Source: Sphingopyxis sp. Root154
Lineage (GTDB): Bacteria > Pseudomonadota > Alphaproteobacteria > Sphingomonadales > Sphingomonadaceae
Length of the DNA: 64,000 nt
Assembly (NCBI RefSeq): GCF_001427105.1
Contig: NZ_LMGI01000002.1
Span: 248,001-312,000 of the forward strand
Direction: 5' to 3'
Shown here: positions 1 to 8,664 of the stretch, one piece after another
Position numbering within the stretch: position 1 is the stretch's first letter
Layout of the letters: the number at the start of each line of letters is the position of its first letter
The notes under the pieces: model-generated
Database searches by the model: none
What the model was told of the DNA's origin: nothing
What the model saw: the letters and a program-made list of their open reading frames with translations, nothing else
Position numbers and translations under genes: made by a program

Positions 1-646
1 CGCGCTCATAGAAGGGATGGTCCTTGACCGTGATCGTGACGATGCCGTCACCTGTGCCGCCCGGCCCCGCCTGCCCCTTGCCCGCGAGCCGCATCTGCGT
101 ACCGGTTTCGACCCCGGCGGGCAGTTTCAGGTCGATCGTCGCGCCATCGGCGAGGGCGATGCGCTGCGGCGCCTGCGTCGCGGCGTCGATGAAGCTGACC
201 GAAAGGCGATAGGCGACATTGGCGCCCTTGGGCGGAGCCGCGCCGCGCCCGCCGAAGCCGCCGAACGGCCCGCCGCCCGAACTGCTACCGCGGCCGCCGA
301 ACAGCCCTTCGAAAATATCGCCGAAATCGGAACTCTCGTTGCCGAAACCGCTGAAACCGCCGGGGCCGGTGCGCTGGTCCCCGCGGAAACCGCCGCCACC
401 GCCATAGCCGAAGGGCATCGCGGGATTGCCCTCGCCGTCGATCTCGCCGCGGTCGAACTGCGCGCGCTTCGTCTTGTCCGACAGGATGTCATACGCCTTG
501 GTCACGTCGGAGAATTTCTCCGATGCCTTCGGGTTGTCCTTGTTCTTGTCGGGGTGCAATTCCTTGGCGAGCTTGCGGTATGCGGACTTGATTTCCGCTT
601 CGCTTGCACTCTTCGCAACGCCCAGGGTGGAATAGGGATCGGCCAT
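1..646 (-). CDS. DnaJ-class chaperone (CbpA-like), C-terminus cut by window edge
   Basis: A J-domain co-chaperone that would stimulate the ATPase of DnaK and hand it substrates in the cytoplasm. The protein starts at the ATG complementary to 644-646, preceded by an AGGAG-like ribosome site. The J domain fills residues 1-70, with the HPD motif in '[13 protein letters not shown]'. A Gly/Phe-rich linker of about 60 residues follows, and then the start of the C-terminal substrate-binding domain ('[17 protein letters not shown]'). No CxxCxGxG zinc repeats follow the linker, so it belongs to the CbpA/DjlA-like type B class rather than canonical DnaJ. The reading frame is open to the window edge, so the 3' end is missing. 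Confidence 0.93.
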   Translation of the reverse strand, partial: MADPYSTLGVAKSASEAEIKSAYRKLAKELHPDKNKDNPKASEKFSDVTKAYDILSDKTKRAQFDRGEIDGEGNPAMPFGYGGGGGFRGDQRTGPGGFSGFGNESSDFGDIFEGLFGGRGSSSGGGPFGGFGGRGAAPPKGANVAYRLSVSFIDAATQAPQRIALADGATIDLKLPAGVETGTQMRLAGKGQAGPGGTGDGIVTITVKDHPFYER

Positions 647-767
647 TTTGCTCCTGTAGCCCGATAAGTGACTGGGCGTGAAGCCCGATTGCGCGTCGAT
701 GTGGTAATGTCCCGTCGAAGGTCAAGTTCCCTCGATATCGCGCTCGACCCTGCACGCCTGGCGCATT

Positions 768-1358
768 ATGACCGCGCGGATGAGCGACGATCCCTTTGCC
801 CTGTTCGACAGCTGGTTCGCCGAGGCGCGCACCAGCGAGCCTAATGACGCCAATGCGATGGCGCTCGCGACGGCGACGCCCGACGGGCACCCGTCGCTCC
901 GCATGGTGCTGCTGAAGGGGCACGGGCCCGACGGCTTTGTCTTTTATACCAATCTCGACAGCCGCAAAGGCGGCGAACTCGCGGCGAACCGACACGTCGC
1001 GCTGCTCTTTCACTGGAAATCGCTGCGCCGCCAGGTCCGCATCGAGGGCGCGGTGACGCCGGTCGACGACAGCGTCGCCGATGCCTATTTCGCGACGCGC
1101 AGCCGCGACAGCCAACTTGGCGCGTGGGCGAGCGACCAGTCGCGGCCGCTCGCCAGCCGCGAGACGTTTGAGGCGCGCTTCGAGGAGATGCAGGCGCGGT
1201 TCGCGGGACAGGATGTGCCGCGCCCGCCGCGCTGGTCGGGCTGGCGCGTTAATCCTTCGGCTATCGAGTTCTGGCAGGATCGCGCTCACCGGCTGCACGA
1301 GCGTACGGTCTTCACCCGCACCGGCGCCGGCTGGACGAAAGGATTGCTGTATCCATGA
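768..1358 (+). CDS. pdxH: Pyridoxamine 5'-phosphate oxidase
   Basis: FMN-dependent oxidase converting pyridoxamine or pyridoxine 5'-phosphate to pyridoxal 5'-phosphate, the last step of vitamin B6 synthesis and salvage. The 196-residue product is slightly shorter than the usual 210-220. It has the family signatures '[10 protein letters not shown]', '[13 protein letters not shown]', the FMN-binding '[12 protein letters not shown]' and the C-terminal '[14 protein letters not shown]...RLHER'. An in-frame ATG at 780 is an alternative start. Its stop overlaps the start of the PhzF-family gene by 4 bases, so the two are probably co-transcribed. Confidence 0.96.
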   Translation: MTARMSDDPFALFDSWFAEARTSEPNDANAMALATATPDGHPSLRMVLLKGHGPDGFVFYTNLDSRKGGELAANRHVALLFHWKSLRRQVRIEGAVTPVDDSVADAYFATRSRDSQLGAWASDQSRPLASRETFEARFEEMQARFAGQDVPRPPRWSGWRVNPSAIEFWQDRAHRLHERTVFTRTGAGWTKGLLYP

Positions 1359-2176
1359 GCGCACCCCGCCGCCTGCCGATCACCCAAGTCGATGCCTTTG
1401 CCGACCGCCCCTTTACGGGCAACCCCGCGGCGGTGATGCCGCTCGAGGAATGGCTCGACGATGCGACGCTGCTGGCGATCGCGGCGGAGAATAATCTTGC
1501 CGAAACCGCCTTTCTGGTCCCCGACGAAAGCGACGAGGCCGATTATGAGCTGCGCTGGTTCACGCCGGCGGTCGAAGTCGCGCTCTGCGGCCATGCGACG
1601 CTGGCGAGCGGGCATGTCCTGCTGACGGCGGCGCAGTGGCGGAGCGACATGACCTTCCGCACGCGCAAGGCGGGGATCTTGCGCGTCGCGCGCAACGGCG
1701 AGGACGAGGGCTATAAGATGGCCCTGCCCGGCTATACGCCCGCGCCGAAGGCCATGCCCGACATCGTCCGCGCGCTCGGCGGCGATCCGGTCGAGACGAT
1801 GTGGCACGACGGCGGCTATGCGCTGATCGCTTATCGCGACGCGGCGAGCGTGCGGGCGCTGACGCCCGACCTGCGCGCGCTGAAAGAGGGCGGCGACATC
1901 CTCTATATCGCGACCGCGCCGGGCGCCGACGATCCATCGGGCGCCGACGTCGTCAGCCGCGCATTCGCACCCGGGGCCGGGATCGACGAGGATCCGGTCA
2001 CCGGCTCAGCGCACAGCGTGCTCACCCCTTATTGGACGGTGCGGCTGGGGCGAGACCGCTTCGCCGCTTATCAGGCGAGCGCGCGCGGTGGGCATGTCGG
2101 ATGCCGCCTTGATGGCGACATGGTCGAGCTGACCGGAACCTGCGTCACGACGCTGGTCGGTGACTTTTTGCTATAG
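1355..2176 (+). CDS. PhzF-family isomerase/epimerase
   Basis: A member of the PhzF / diaminopimelate-epimerase-fold family; the substrate cannot be told from sequence. The 273-residue product opens with '[16 protein letters not shown]' (family N-terminal signature). It carries the catalytic Glu in '[10 protein letters not shown]' and the C-terminal half-domain motif '[13 protein letters not shown]'. It is translationally coupled to pdxH through an ATGA overlap. The last codons overlap those of the convergent serine hydrolase gene by 6 bases. Family assignment is firm; phenazine synthesis itself is not implied. Confidence 0.9.
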   Translation: MSAPRRLPITQVDAFADRPFTGNPAAVMPLEEWLDDATLLAIAAENNLAETAFLVPDESDEADYELRWFTPAVEVALCGHATLASGHVLLTAAQWRSDMTFRTRKAGILRVARNGEDEGYKMALPGYTPAPKAMPDIVRALGGDPVETMWHDGGYALIAYRDAASVRALTPDLRALKEGGDILYIATAPGADDPSGADVVSRAFAPGAGIDEDPVTGSAHSVLTPYWTVRLGRDRFAAYQASARGGHVGCRLDGDMVELTGTCVTTLVGDFLL

Positions 2177-3328
2177 CGCGGCGGTGAGGTCGGCGAGGTG
2201 CCGGCGCAGCGCGGGGAACTGGTCGTCGCTGGTGACACCCAGCCGCACGATCGTCAGCCGCTGCGAGGGCGAGACGATGATATATTGCCCCTGGTGCCCG
2301 ATGCACGCGAACAAATCGTTCGGGCCGCGATCGGGCCAGAGCGCGGGGGTGACTCCGGCCGGGCGCCGGCGGTTGAGCCAGATATGCCCGCCATAGCCGG
2401 CGTCGTTCTTCGAGGGCGTCAGCATGAAGCGCATCCAGGTTTCGGGGAGCAATCGCTGGCCGTTCACGACGCCATGGTTGCGCAGGAATTCGCCGAACTT
2501 CGCATAATCGCGCGCGGTCGCGTGCATGATCGATCCGCCGATCATCGTGCCGTGCGCATCATATTCGGGGGTCAGGCTGGTCATGCCGAGCGGCTCGACC
2601 AGCCGTCCGCCGATGAAGTCATGCATCGCATCGCGCCGCGCATCCGGATTTTGCGACGGTGTCAGCGTGTCGGCGAGGACGTCCGACAGGATGACGCTGG
2701 TCGCCGAACTGTAGTTGAAGACCTCGTCGGGCTGTGCGGCGGCGGGCTTGGCCTCGGCAAAACCCGCCATGTCGCCCGCTCCGCTGCCGAACAGCATCGC
2801 GACGGTATCGCCCTGCCACACCGGATCGCCATTTTCGACATGCTCGAGCCCCGAGGACATATGGAGGAGGCTCCGCAGCGTGATCGCGCCGCGCGGATCG
2901 CCGCTGCGCTGCCATGCATCCACGGGTGCCGGCCCGTCGAGCGACAATTGGCCGTCAGCGACGAGGAAACCCGTGAGCACTGCGGTGATGCTTTTCGCCA
3001 TCGACCAGCTGATCAGCTTCGATTCGGGGCCGAAACCCGCGGCATAGCGTTCGTAAATCGGCTCGCCGTCGCGCAGCACGAGCAACGCGCGTGTCTGCCC
3101 GACATCGTCGGCATCGGCGAACAATGCGTCGGCGCGCGCGCGGATCGCGGCGGGCAACGCAGGCAGAGCCTGCGGCGTCTCGACCGCCGCGACGCCATCG
3201 AGCGATGCACCGAATTTCGGCGCCGGCGACGCGGGCGCCATATTACCCTGCCCCGCCGCCTGCGTCAGCGACCAGGCGCCGAGCATCGCGAGGGCGGCAC
3301 TTGCCAGCAGCCGTTTTTTGGTGATCAT
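2171..3328 (-). CDS. Exported serine hydrolase, class C beta-lactamase fold
   Basis: A 385-residue penicillin-binding-protein-like hydrolase (esterase/beta-lactamase superfamily) with an N-terminal signal sequence (KKRLLASAALAMLG...) and therefore probably periplasmic. The SxxK nucleophile motif is in 'SWSMAKSITAVL'. The second motif reads 'YSSATS', with Ser where the family often has Asn (YxN). A 'GYGGHIWL' stretch stands in for the third (KTG/HxG) motif. An in-frame ATG at 3346 would lengthen the signal region; neither start has a strong ribosome site. The start overlaps that of the divergent gene at 3327, an unusually tight arrangement. Substrate unknown. Confidence 0.85.
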   Translation of the reverse strand: MITKKRLLASAALAMLGAWSLTQAAGQGNMAPASPAPKFGASLDGVAAVETPQALPALPAAIRARADALFADADDVGQTRALLVLRDGEPIYERYAAGFGPESKLISWSMAKSITAVLTGFLVADGQLSLDGPAPVDAWQRSGDPRGAITLRSLLHMSSGLEHVENGDPVWQGDTVAMLFGSGAGDMAGFAEAKPAAAQPDEVFNYSSATSVILSDVLADTLTPSQNPDARRDAMHDFIGGRLVEPLGMTSLTPEYDAHGTMIGGSIMHATARDYAKFGEFLRNHGVVNGQRLLPETWMRFMLTPSKNDAGYGGHIWLNRRRPAGVTPALWPDRGPNDLFACIGHQGQYIIVSPSQRLTIVRLGVTSDDQFPALRRHLADLTAAL

Positions 3329-3746
3329 GGCATGGGTGAATAACATCAATCCGACCGGGCCGACAACGGGCGTGACGCCGGCCCCAGCGCCGCCGCCCGC
3401 GAATCCCCCTTATCCCGCGAAAAAACCGAGCCGCTGGGGCGGCTGCCTGCCTTGGGCGATCGGGCTTGCCGTGCTGCTCGCGATCTTCACCATCTGGAAA
3501 TTCCCGTCATTCAAGGCGCAGGCCGAACTGGGTTCTGCCTATGCCGCGCGGGTCGGCTGTTCGTGCCGCTATGTGCAGGGCCGCAGCCTCGAAAGCTGCC
3601 AGAGCGATTTCGAGCCCGGGATGGAAATGATTTCGCTCAGCGAAGATCCCGCGACCAAAACGATAACCGGCAGTGTGCCGCTACTCGCCTCGCGCAGCGC
3701 ACGCTACGCCGGGGCCAGCGGCTGCCTGCTGCGGCCCGAGAACTAA
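3327..3746 (+). CDS. Small single-pass membrane protein of unknown function
   Basis: A 139-residue protein with a Pro-rich N-terminus, one hydrophobic segment at roughly residues 42-60 ('WAIGLAVLLAIFTIWKF') and a soluble C-terminal part with three nearby Cys ('VGCSCRYVQGRSLESC'), which could form disulfides if it faces the periplasm. No family is recognised. The start is uncertain: TTG 3318 and GTG 3321 are in frame upstream and the ribosome site is weak. Its start codon overlaps that of the divergent serine hydrolase, and its stop overlaps the stop of the next convergent gene by 4 bases. Confidence 0.7.
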   Translation: MAWVNNINPTGPTTGVTPAPAPPPANPPYPAKKPSRWGGCLPWAIGLAVLLAIFTIWKFPSFKAQAELGSAYAARVGCSCRYVQGRSLESCQSDFEPGMEMISLSEDPATKTITGSVPLLASRSARYAGASGCLLRPEN

Positions 3747-3988
3747 CGCCAGAAGCGGCGTGCGAATAGCGCCAGCGCCGCGGGTACGCCGAAGACGACC
3801 AGCGCAATCCCCGCCTCCTCGGCCCAGCCGTAGCCGGCATAGAGCACGCCGACGAGCAGATTGCCGATCGCGACAAGCAACCACAGAATGAAGAACAGCC
3901 GCGTCGCCCACGCCGCATCCCTGATCGCAAGGCGCAGCAGGATCAGCAGGGCGAGCCCGGCCAGCAGCATGATGGTCGTGTGCGACAT
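3743..3988 (-). CDS. Small integral membrane protein (81 aa)
   Basis: An 81-residue protein with three predicted membrane segments: 'TIMLLAGLALLILLRLAI', 'LFFILWLLVAIGNLLVGV' and 'AGIALVVFGVPAALALF'. It is in the same direction as the upstream AraC-family regulator and starts 2 bases after that gene's stop, so the two form an operon. No function can be assigned. The small size and hydrophobicity fit a conserved hypothetical membrane protein. Confidence 0.75.
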   Translation of the reverse strand: MSHTTIMLLAGLALLILLRLAIRDAAWATRLFFILWLLVAIGNLLVGVLYAGYGWAEEAGIALVVFGVPAALALFARRFWR

Positions 3989-3990
3989 CC

Positions 3991-4773
3991 CTATCCCTCC
4001 CCTGCATCTGGCAGAATATCCGATCGATGTCGGCGGCGCCACTCGCCCGGCGACATGCCGATCTTGCGGCGAAAGATCGCGCACAGATGCGCGTGGCTCG
4101 AAAAGCCGGTCGCGAAGGCGATCTCGGCGATCGAGAGCGGACGGTTCATCAGGAACCAGCAGGCGTGGCGCAGCCGCTGGTGCAGCACATATTGCGCCGG
4201 GGTGCGCCCGGTCGCGCGCGCGAAATGAACGATCAGGCTGTTGACCGACATGCCGGCCTCCGCCGCCATATCCTCGACCGTCAGCGACACTTCGAGCTGG
4301 GTCTGGATATAGGCCATGAGATCGTTGATGCGCTGGGCGATCGCGGGCGATTCGGGACGCCCGGCCATGCCCTGAAGCGTCTTGGCGAGGATCGTGACGA
4401 GCGGATCGGCGGCGGCCGCATCGTTCGCGAGCAAGGCCCGGACAAGCGCGGCCAGCGCGAGGTCGTGATGCGCCGCGAGCGCACGCGTATCGGGGGCGAC
4501 GGTCAGAAGCGTTACCGGAATCTCGACCTCGATCGTGCGGACCGCGCCACCCTTGGCCGTGCCGCGATATGTCTGACCGGCGGGAATCAACCACATTTCG
4601 CCCGGCAACGGGTCGCCGAGCGACGTCCGCTGTTCATCGAGCCATGTTTCGAGCCAGTGGTAACTTCCCGCCTCATACAGGATCAGCACATGGACATCGC
4701 GCTCGATCGTCCAGTTTGACGGGCCATCGATCCGGTCAACGATCGAGGCGACCCTGAGTCCACCCACTTCCAT
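3991..4773 (-). CDS. AraC-family transcriptional regulator
   Basis: A 260-residue DNA-binding regulator. The N-terminal half (to about residue 150) is cupin-like and would sense an unknown ligand. The C-terminal 100 residues carry the double helix-turn-helix of the family: 'DMAAEAGMSVNSLIVHFARATGRTP' spans helix 1, and 'IAEIAFATGFSSHAHLCAIFRRKIGMSPGEWR' covers the second helix and the family signature. The gene is followed after 2 bases by a small membrane protein gene. The region just upstream of its start is full of 'atatgg' palindromes, which are candidate autoregulatory sites. Confidence 0.92.
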   Translation of the reverse strand: MEVGGLRVASIVDRIDGPSNWTIERDVHVLILYEAGSYHWLETWLDEQRTSLGDPLPGEMWLIPAGQTYRGTAKGGAVRTIEVEIPVTLLTVAPDTRALAAHHDLALAALVRALLANDAAAADPLVTILAKTLQGMAGRPESPAIAQRINDLMAYIQTQLEVSLTVEDMAAEAGMSVNSLIVHFARATGRTPAQYVLHQRLRHACWFLMNRPLSIAEIAFATGFSSHAHLCAIFRRKIGMSPGEWRRRHRSDILPDAGEG

Positions 4774-4779
4774 CGCATG

Positions 4780-4833
4780 AATATGGCAAGAATGGGAAAA
4801 TGTGAAAGCCTGCCATATTACGCAATAATATGG
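4780..4833. promoter_or_regulatory. Palindrome cluster at the AraC-family gene promoter
   Basis: Two perfect inverted repeats share a middle arm. 'aatatggca' at 4780-4788 pairs with 'tgccatatt' at 4811-4819, and 'ccatatta' at 4813-4820 pairs with 'taatatgg' at 4826-4833. The cluster starts 6 bases upstream of the regulator's start codon, in an AT-rich patch that differs from its surroundings. This would suit an operator for the regulator or a divergent promoter; function is inferred from position only. Confidence 0.45.
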
Positions 4834-4974
4834 TTAAATCGCCCTACCCAAAGTCCTCGGCCCTAGTCGCAGCTGAGACAAATGAGGCGTGGGCCAGGCT
4901 AATACGCGTGCCCCAGACACGCATGAACAGACCCCCCCGACGGCGGGCGGCGCAATCGCCGCCCGCCACTTTTT
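4834..4974 (+). ncRNA. Candidate small RNA ending in a strong terminator
   Basis: Between the AraC-family gene and the hydrolase there is no plus-strand gene, yet a textbook intrinsic terminator faces that way at 4942-4974. The stretch upstream contains a second small hairpin ('gcgtg' near 4906 pairing with 'cacgc' near 4918) and no open reading frame with a ribosome site. A terminator without a gene suggests a short untranslated transcript starting near the palindrome cluster. The 5' end is a guess and no known RNA family (SRP, 6S, tmRNA) is recognised. Confidence 0.3.
4942..4974 (+). terminator. Rho-independent terminator with no plus-strand gene upstream
   Basis: A perfect 11-base stem (4942-4952 with 4957-4967, GC only), a 4-base loop 'caat', then 'acttttt'. 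The T-run is on the plus strand, so it does not serve the minus-strand genes on either side. Confidence 0.75.
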
Positions 4975-4997
4975 CCTGAGCGAAACGATAGCCTTGA

Positions 4998-5921
4998 TTA
5001 TTTTGGGGCGAGGAATTCATCCATCGCGCGATTGACCGCATCGGGTGCCTCCCACGGCACGAAATGCCCGCAACCCGGAACCTTGACGATCGTCACCTCG
5101 GGCACGAGCTCTTCGATGCCATCGAGATTGCAGGGCGGCAGCGCGACATCGTCGAGCGCCCAGATGACGAGCGTCGGGATGGTAAGCTTCGGGAAGGGCG
5201 CCGCGGGCGAGTCGGCATAGGGCTCGTCCATCGCGGGAACCACGGCGGGCGAGCCGCGATACCAGTTGATCATCGCGCGGCAGCTGTCGCGATTCTCCCA
5301 ATCCCCCAGCAGCCGGGCGATCTCGTCGGGGGGCTGGACGCCGCCGCTCGGCACGCGTCCTTCGAAGGCGTGGGCCAGAATGCCCGCAATGCCATGCTCC
5401 TCGATGATCGCGTCACTCGCCGGGTCGCGGAAGGTGCGGATATATTGGCTTGCGGCGCGTTGATCGGCGTTCGTCGCGAGCAGGTGCTGGAAGATGCCCG
5501 GATGCGGTGCGTTGGCGATGACCGCGCGCGTTACCCGGCCCGCCCACGCCGGATGCAGCCCGCCCGGCTGGCCGCCGAGCGCGACACCCCACGCGATCGC
5601 CCCGCCCCAGTCGTGGCCGACGATCGTGAATTCGCCGACGCCGAGCGCATCGGCGAGCGCGAAGATATCGGCGATCAGCTTGTCGGGGGTGTAGGATTCG
5701 GCGTCCTGCGGCTTCGACGAGCCGCGATAGCCGCGCTGGTCGGGCGCGATACAGCGAAAGCGATCTGCGAAATGTGGCAGCTGATAGCGCCAGGTGCGGT
5801 GCGATTCGGGAAAGCCGTGGAGGAAGATGAGGGCCGGCGCATCGCGCGGGCCCATGTCGACGACGTCGAGTTCGGCCCCGGTCGCAAGCTTGACGCGCTG
5901 TTGTTCGAAATCGCCGATCAT
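4998..5921 (-). CDS. Alpha/beta hydrolase, epoxide hydrolase-like
   Basis: A 307-residue cytosolic alpha/beta-hydrolase. The oxyanion-hole motif 'FLHGFPESHRTWRYQ' and the nucleophile elbow 'VGHDWGGAIAWG' (Asp nucleophile) are those of the soluble epoxide hydrolase / haloalkane dehalogenase group. The catalytic His lies in 'VPGCGHFVPWEAPDAV' near the C-terminus, and an Asp in 'IWALDDVALP' can complete the triad. The start is supported by an AGGAG ribosome site. HGFPES is typical of epoxide hydrolases, which makes that the preferred reaction, but the substrate is unknown. Confidence 0.88.
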   Translation of the reverse strand: MIGDFEQQRVKLATGAELDVVDMGPRDAPALIFLHGFPESHRTWRYQLPHFADRFRCIAPDQRGYRGSSKPQDAESYTPDKLIADIFALADALGVGEFTIVGHDWGGAIAWGVALGGQPGGLHPAWAGRVTRAVIANAPHPGIFQHLLATNADQRAASQYIRTFRDPASDAIIEEHGIAGILAHAFEGRVPSGGVQPPDEIARLLGDWENRDSCRAMINWYRGSPAVVPAMDEPYADSPAAPFPKLTIPTLVIWALDDVALPPCNLDGIEELVPEVTIVKVPGCGHFVPWEAPDAVNRAMDEFLAPK

Positions 5922-6003
5922 CCATTCCGCTCCTTTGGTTTCTTTTCGAAACCAATCTGGCGGGGATCGTTGCGGCTGGCAAGCTGCAACAAATGGCCGG
6001 TTC

Positions 6004-6453
6004 CTATTCTTCCGGCGTCAGATTCTCGTCGTCCTGCGGCAGCGTCTTGAAGATCGGCCATTCGCGCATGTCGCCGCCGCTGATGCAACGGCGCGATGAC
6101 AGTTCGGTCTCGCCACGCCACACATGGAGCCCGCCATAATAGCTTTCGGGCGTGCTGCCCTCCTCGGTCATCCCCATGCTCGGCGCCGACCAATGGGCAT
6201 AGACGATATAGCTATAGTCACCGCTGACGAAGCGCAGCGTCTGATCCTCGGCACGCGGATAGAGCCGCCGGTTATAGAAGACACGCCCGCTCGCGGCATC
6301 GGCGACGATCCGAAGCTCGGTCTTGCTCTTGGTGCCATAGCGATAGATGAGCGCGTTGCCCTGTTGCGTTACGGTGAGCTGCTTGGCACCAAAGCTGCAG
6401 TGGAAGACTGGTTCGGTGCCTGCCGCGAGCGTCAGCGCCAGCAGCAGGCTCAC
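6004..6453 (-). CDS. Small exported protein of unknown function
   Basis: A 149-residue product starting at GTG 6453, which overlaps the pirin stop codon by 4 bases (GTGA). Residues 1-15 are hydrophobic (SLLLALTLAAG) and end in a plausible signal-peptidase site, so it is probably periplasmic. It has two well-spaced Cys ('VFHCSFGAKQL' and 'SSRRCISGG'). No family is recognised. It is the last gene of the bolA-cupin-pirin operon. Confidence 0.75.
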   Translation of the reverse strand: MSLLLALTLAAGTEPVFHCSFGAKQLTVTQQGNALIYRYGTKSKTELRIVADAASGRVFYNRRLYPRAEDQTLRFVSGDYSYIVYAHWSAPSMGMTEEGSTPESYYGGLHVWRGETELSSRRCISGGDMREWPIFKTLPQDDENLTPEE

Positions 6454-7334
6454 GGATAGCTGACCGTCTTCGGCACCTCGGGGATCGGGATGAATTCCTC
6501 GCTGTCGCCGGGGACGAGCGGGAAGTTGCGTTCCTTCCAGTCGTGCTTCGCCTGGTTGATGCGGTCGCGGCTGGAGCTCACGAAATTCCACCAGACGTGG
6601 CGCGGCGTCTTGAACGCCTCGCCGCCGAGCAGCATCACGCGCGCGTCACTCTCGGCGCGGAGCGTCATCGCCTGACCGGGTTTCAATATATAGAGGCTGT
6701 GACGGTCGAGCGCCTCGCCATCGAGGCTCGCGTCGCCAAGCGCAACGAGCACCGCGCGCTCGTCGGCCTCGGCATCGATCGGGATCGTCGCGCCGGCGTT
6801 CATCAATATGTCGGCATAGATCGTCGCGGCATGCTGCGTAATCGGCGAGGTCGCGCCCCACAGGCTGCCCATGATCACGCGCGCCGACACGCCATTATCC
6901 TCGATCAGCGGCAGGTCGTCCTTTGCAACATGTTCGAACGCCGCGTCGATCTCTTCCTTACCGTCGGGCAAGGCGAGCCAGGTCTGCATTCCCGAGATGC
7001 CCGATCCGGTCGCGCGCTCAGCGGCGGGCGTGCGCTCCGAATGGACGATGCCGCTGCCCGCGGTCATCAAGTTGCACGCGCCGGGTCGGATCGTCGCAAA
7101 GGTGCCGATGCTGTCGCGATGGTCGATCGCGCCTTCGAACAAATAGGTGACCGTCGCGAGATTGATGTGCGGATGCGGGCGCACGTCCATGCCGCGGCCG
7201 ATGTCGAAATGCGCGGGACCGAACTGGTCGACGAAAATGAAGGGGCCAACCATCGTCCGCGCCTTGTTCGGCAGCGTGCGGCGCACTTCGAAGGCGCCGA
7301 GATCGTGAGTCGAGGGAGTGATGATGTCGAACAT
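6450..7334 (-). CDS. Pirin family protein
   Basis: A 294-residue bicupin of the pirin family; some members are quercetin dioxygenases or redox-sensing cofactors, but the role here is not known. The family metal-binding motifs 'DVRPHPHINLATVTYLFEG' (His-x-His) and 'SGSGIVHSER' (His) are intact, as is the C-terminal cupin half ending 'PRHVWWNFVSS'. The start at 7334 overlaps the stop of the upstream cupin gene (TGATG), and the stop overlaps the GTG start of the next gene, so all four genes from bolA on are translationally coupled. Confidence 0.92.
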   Translation of the reverse strand: MFDIITPSTHDLGAFEVRRTLPNKARTMVGPFIFVDQFGPAHFDIGRGMDVRPHPHINLATVTYLFEGAIDHRDSIGTFATIRPGACNLMTAGSGIVHSERTPAAERATGSGISGMQTWLALPDGKEEIDAAFEHVAKDDLPLIEDNGVSARVIMGSLWGATSPITQHAATIYADILMNAGATIPIDAEADERAVLVALGDASLDGEALDRHSLYILKPGQAMTLRAESDARVMLLGGEAFKTPRHVWWNFVSSSRDRINQAKHDWKERNFPLVPGDSEEFIPIPEVPKTVSYP

Positions 7335-7708
7335 CAATCGAGCCTTTCCAGTGTTTTCTTGGTCTTTTCGGTTTCGACATTGCCCGTGTTCAGCGTCGAG
7401 TTTGGTTCGAGGAGGAGCACCTGACATTCGCCGTCCAGCGCCTCGGGGCAATGTTCGGTGCCGTGCGGGACGATGATGAACTCGCCGGGCTCGACGATCA
7501 CGTCGCGGTCGCGAAACGCCATCTTCATCCGGCCGGCGACGACGAGGAAAAGTTCGTCCTCGATATCGTGATGATGCCAGTCGAACTTGCCGTCGAGCTT
7601 GACCAGCTTGACCTGAAAATCGTTGATGTCGCCCGCAACGCGAGGGTTCCATGCGTCGGGGATTTTTGCGAAGGCTTCGGCGAGGTTCACCTTGTCCGGC
7701 ATCGTCAT
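7334..7708 (-). CDS. Single-domain cupin protein
   Basis: A 124-residue beta-barrel cupin. The first metal-binding motif is 'FDWHHHDIEDELFLVVAGRM' (HH and Glu) and the second is 'EFIIVPHGTEHCPEA' (His). Such proteins may bind Fe or Zn in a dioxygenase or isomerase-like site; the substrate is unknown. It sits between bolA and the pirin gene with overlapping stop/start codons on both sides. An in-frame ATG at 7702 is an alternative start. Confidence 0.88.
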   Translation of the reverse strand: MTMPDKVNLAEAFAKIPDAWNPRVAGDINDFQVKLVKLDGKFDWHHHDIEDELFLVVAGRMKMAFRDRDVIVEPGEFIIVPHGTEHCPEALDGECQVLLLEPNSTLNTGNVETEKTKKTLERLD

Positions 7709-7983
7709 TCTCCCGGCGCGGTCGCCTTGATCGCGAGCGCGTGGACGCGCTGCCCCGGCATGTCGCCGAGCGCCTTGTTCACCGCGCGCTGGCGCGCGAC
7801 GCGATTCATCCCGGCAAAGCCCACCCACTCGATGTTCAAGCTGAAATGCGACTCGCCGCTGCCGTCGTCGCCTGAATGGCCATGATGGCTGGTGCTGTCG
7901 TTGTTCAGGACGAATTTTGCGTCGGGAAAGGCTGCGGTGAGCAGGCTTTCCATCTCTTGCTGTGCGGGGCCTTTGCTGCTCAT
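7705..7983 (-). CDS. bolA: BolA family protein
   Basis: A 92-residue BolA-fold protein. In alphaproteobacteria such proteins partner monothiol glutaredoxins in iron-sulfur trafficking and iron sensing. The conserved core is visible: 'SHFSLNIEWVGFAGMNRVARQRAVNKAL' covers the VxSxxFxGxxxxxRHxxVxxxL pattern with Ala-Arg in place of Arg-His, and the C-terminal 'GQRVHALAIKATAPGE' matches the family 'VHALxixxxtP' end. The start was chosen at 'MSSKGPAQQ' because upstream residues are not conserved in style. First gene of a four-gene operon and divergent from the J-domain gene. Confidence 0.93.
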   Translation of the reverse strand: MSSKGPAQQEMESLLTAAFPDAKFVLNNDSTSHHGHSGDDGSGESHFSLNIEWVGFAGMNRVARQRAVNKALGDMPGQRVHALAIKATAPGE

Positions 7984-8059
7984 GGGTTGACCATAAGCGC
8001 TTCGTCGCCAAATTATAAGGCCTCCCAAAGGTCAGCCTCCCCGATTCCGAAAGCCTGTT

Positions 8060-8653
8060 GTGCCGTCTCCATCTCGCCCTTCCCGTTTTCATGGCCGCGT
8101 CCCCCGCAAGGAAGCCTGCGCCGCACCCGGATGCCGCGAGCCCGGCGAATTCCGCGCGCCGATGGCGTGGACGCGCTCGCCCGATGGCCCGCCGCAATAT
8201 CGCTGGCTGTGCCTCGACCATGTGCGCGAATTCAACGCGGGCTATAATTTCTTCGAGGGCATGACCGCCGACCAGATCATGGAGGCGCAGTCTCCTACGG
8301 CTGGGTGGGAAACCGAAAGCCGTACCTTCCGCGCCGCGGGCAGCGCCGACCTGCCGCCGCGCTGGGCCGATTTCCGCGACCCGATCGACGCGCTCGGCGC
8401 GCGCTTTCGCCAGCGGATGGACGAGGCGCGGCGCGAGGCGAAGAATCCCGGCCTGTCGCGCGAGGAGCATGCGGCGATGCAATTGCTCGCGCTGCCCGCC
8501 GACGCCGACCGCGCGGCGCTGCGGCGACGCTACAGCGAGCTTGTCCGCAAATATCACCCCGACCGCAATGGCGGCGATCGCAGTTTCGAAGCGAGGCTGG
8601 GCGAGGTAGTCCAGGCGTATCAATTGCTGAGGAAGACGAAGGCTTTCGCATAG
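8060..8653 (+). CDS. J-domain protein with C-terminal J domain
   Basis: A 197-residue protein whose J domain lies at the C-terminus (about residues 135-195). The HPD motif is in 'LVRKYHPDRNGGDR'. The N-terminal 130 residues hold a small Cys/His-bearing region ('CAAPGCREPGEF' and 'YRWLCLDHVREFN') that could bind zinc. This architecture, divergent from bolA and upstream of cobS, is a conserved alphaproteobacterial neighbourhood, which suggests a link with Fe-S or metal-cofactor proteins, but the client is unknown. The start is GTG with only a weak ribosome site. Confidence 0.88.
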   Translation: MPSPSRPSRFHGRVPRKEACAAPGCREPGEFRAPMAWTRSPDGPPQYRWLCLDHVREFNAGYNFFEGMTADQIMEAQSPTAGWETESRTFRAAGSADLPPRWADFRDPIDALGARFRQRMDEARREAKNPGLSREEHAAMQLLALPADADRAALRRRYSELVRKYHPDRNGGDRSFEARLGEVVQAYQLLRKTKAFA

Positions 8654-8664
8654 GGAGACGCACG

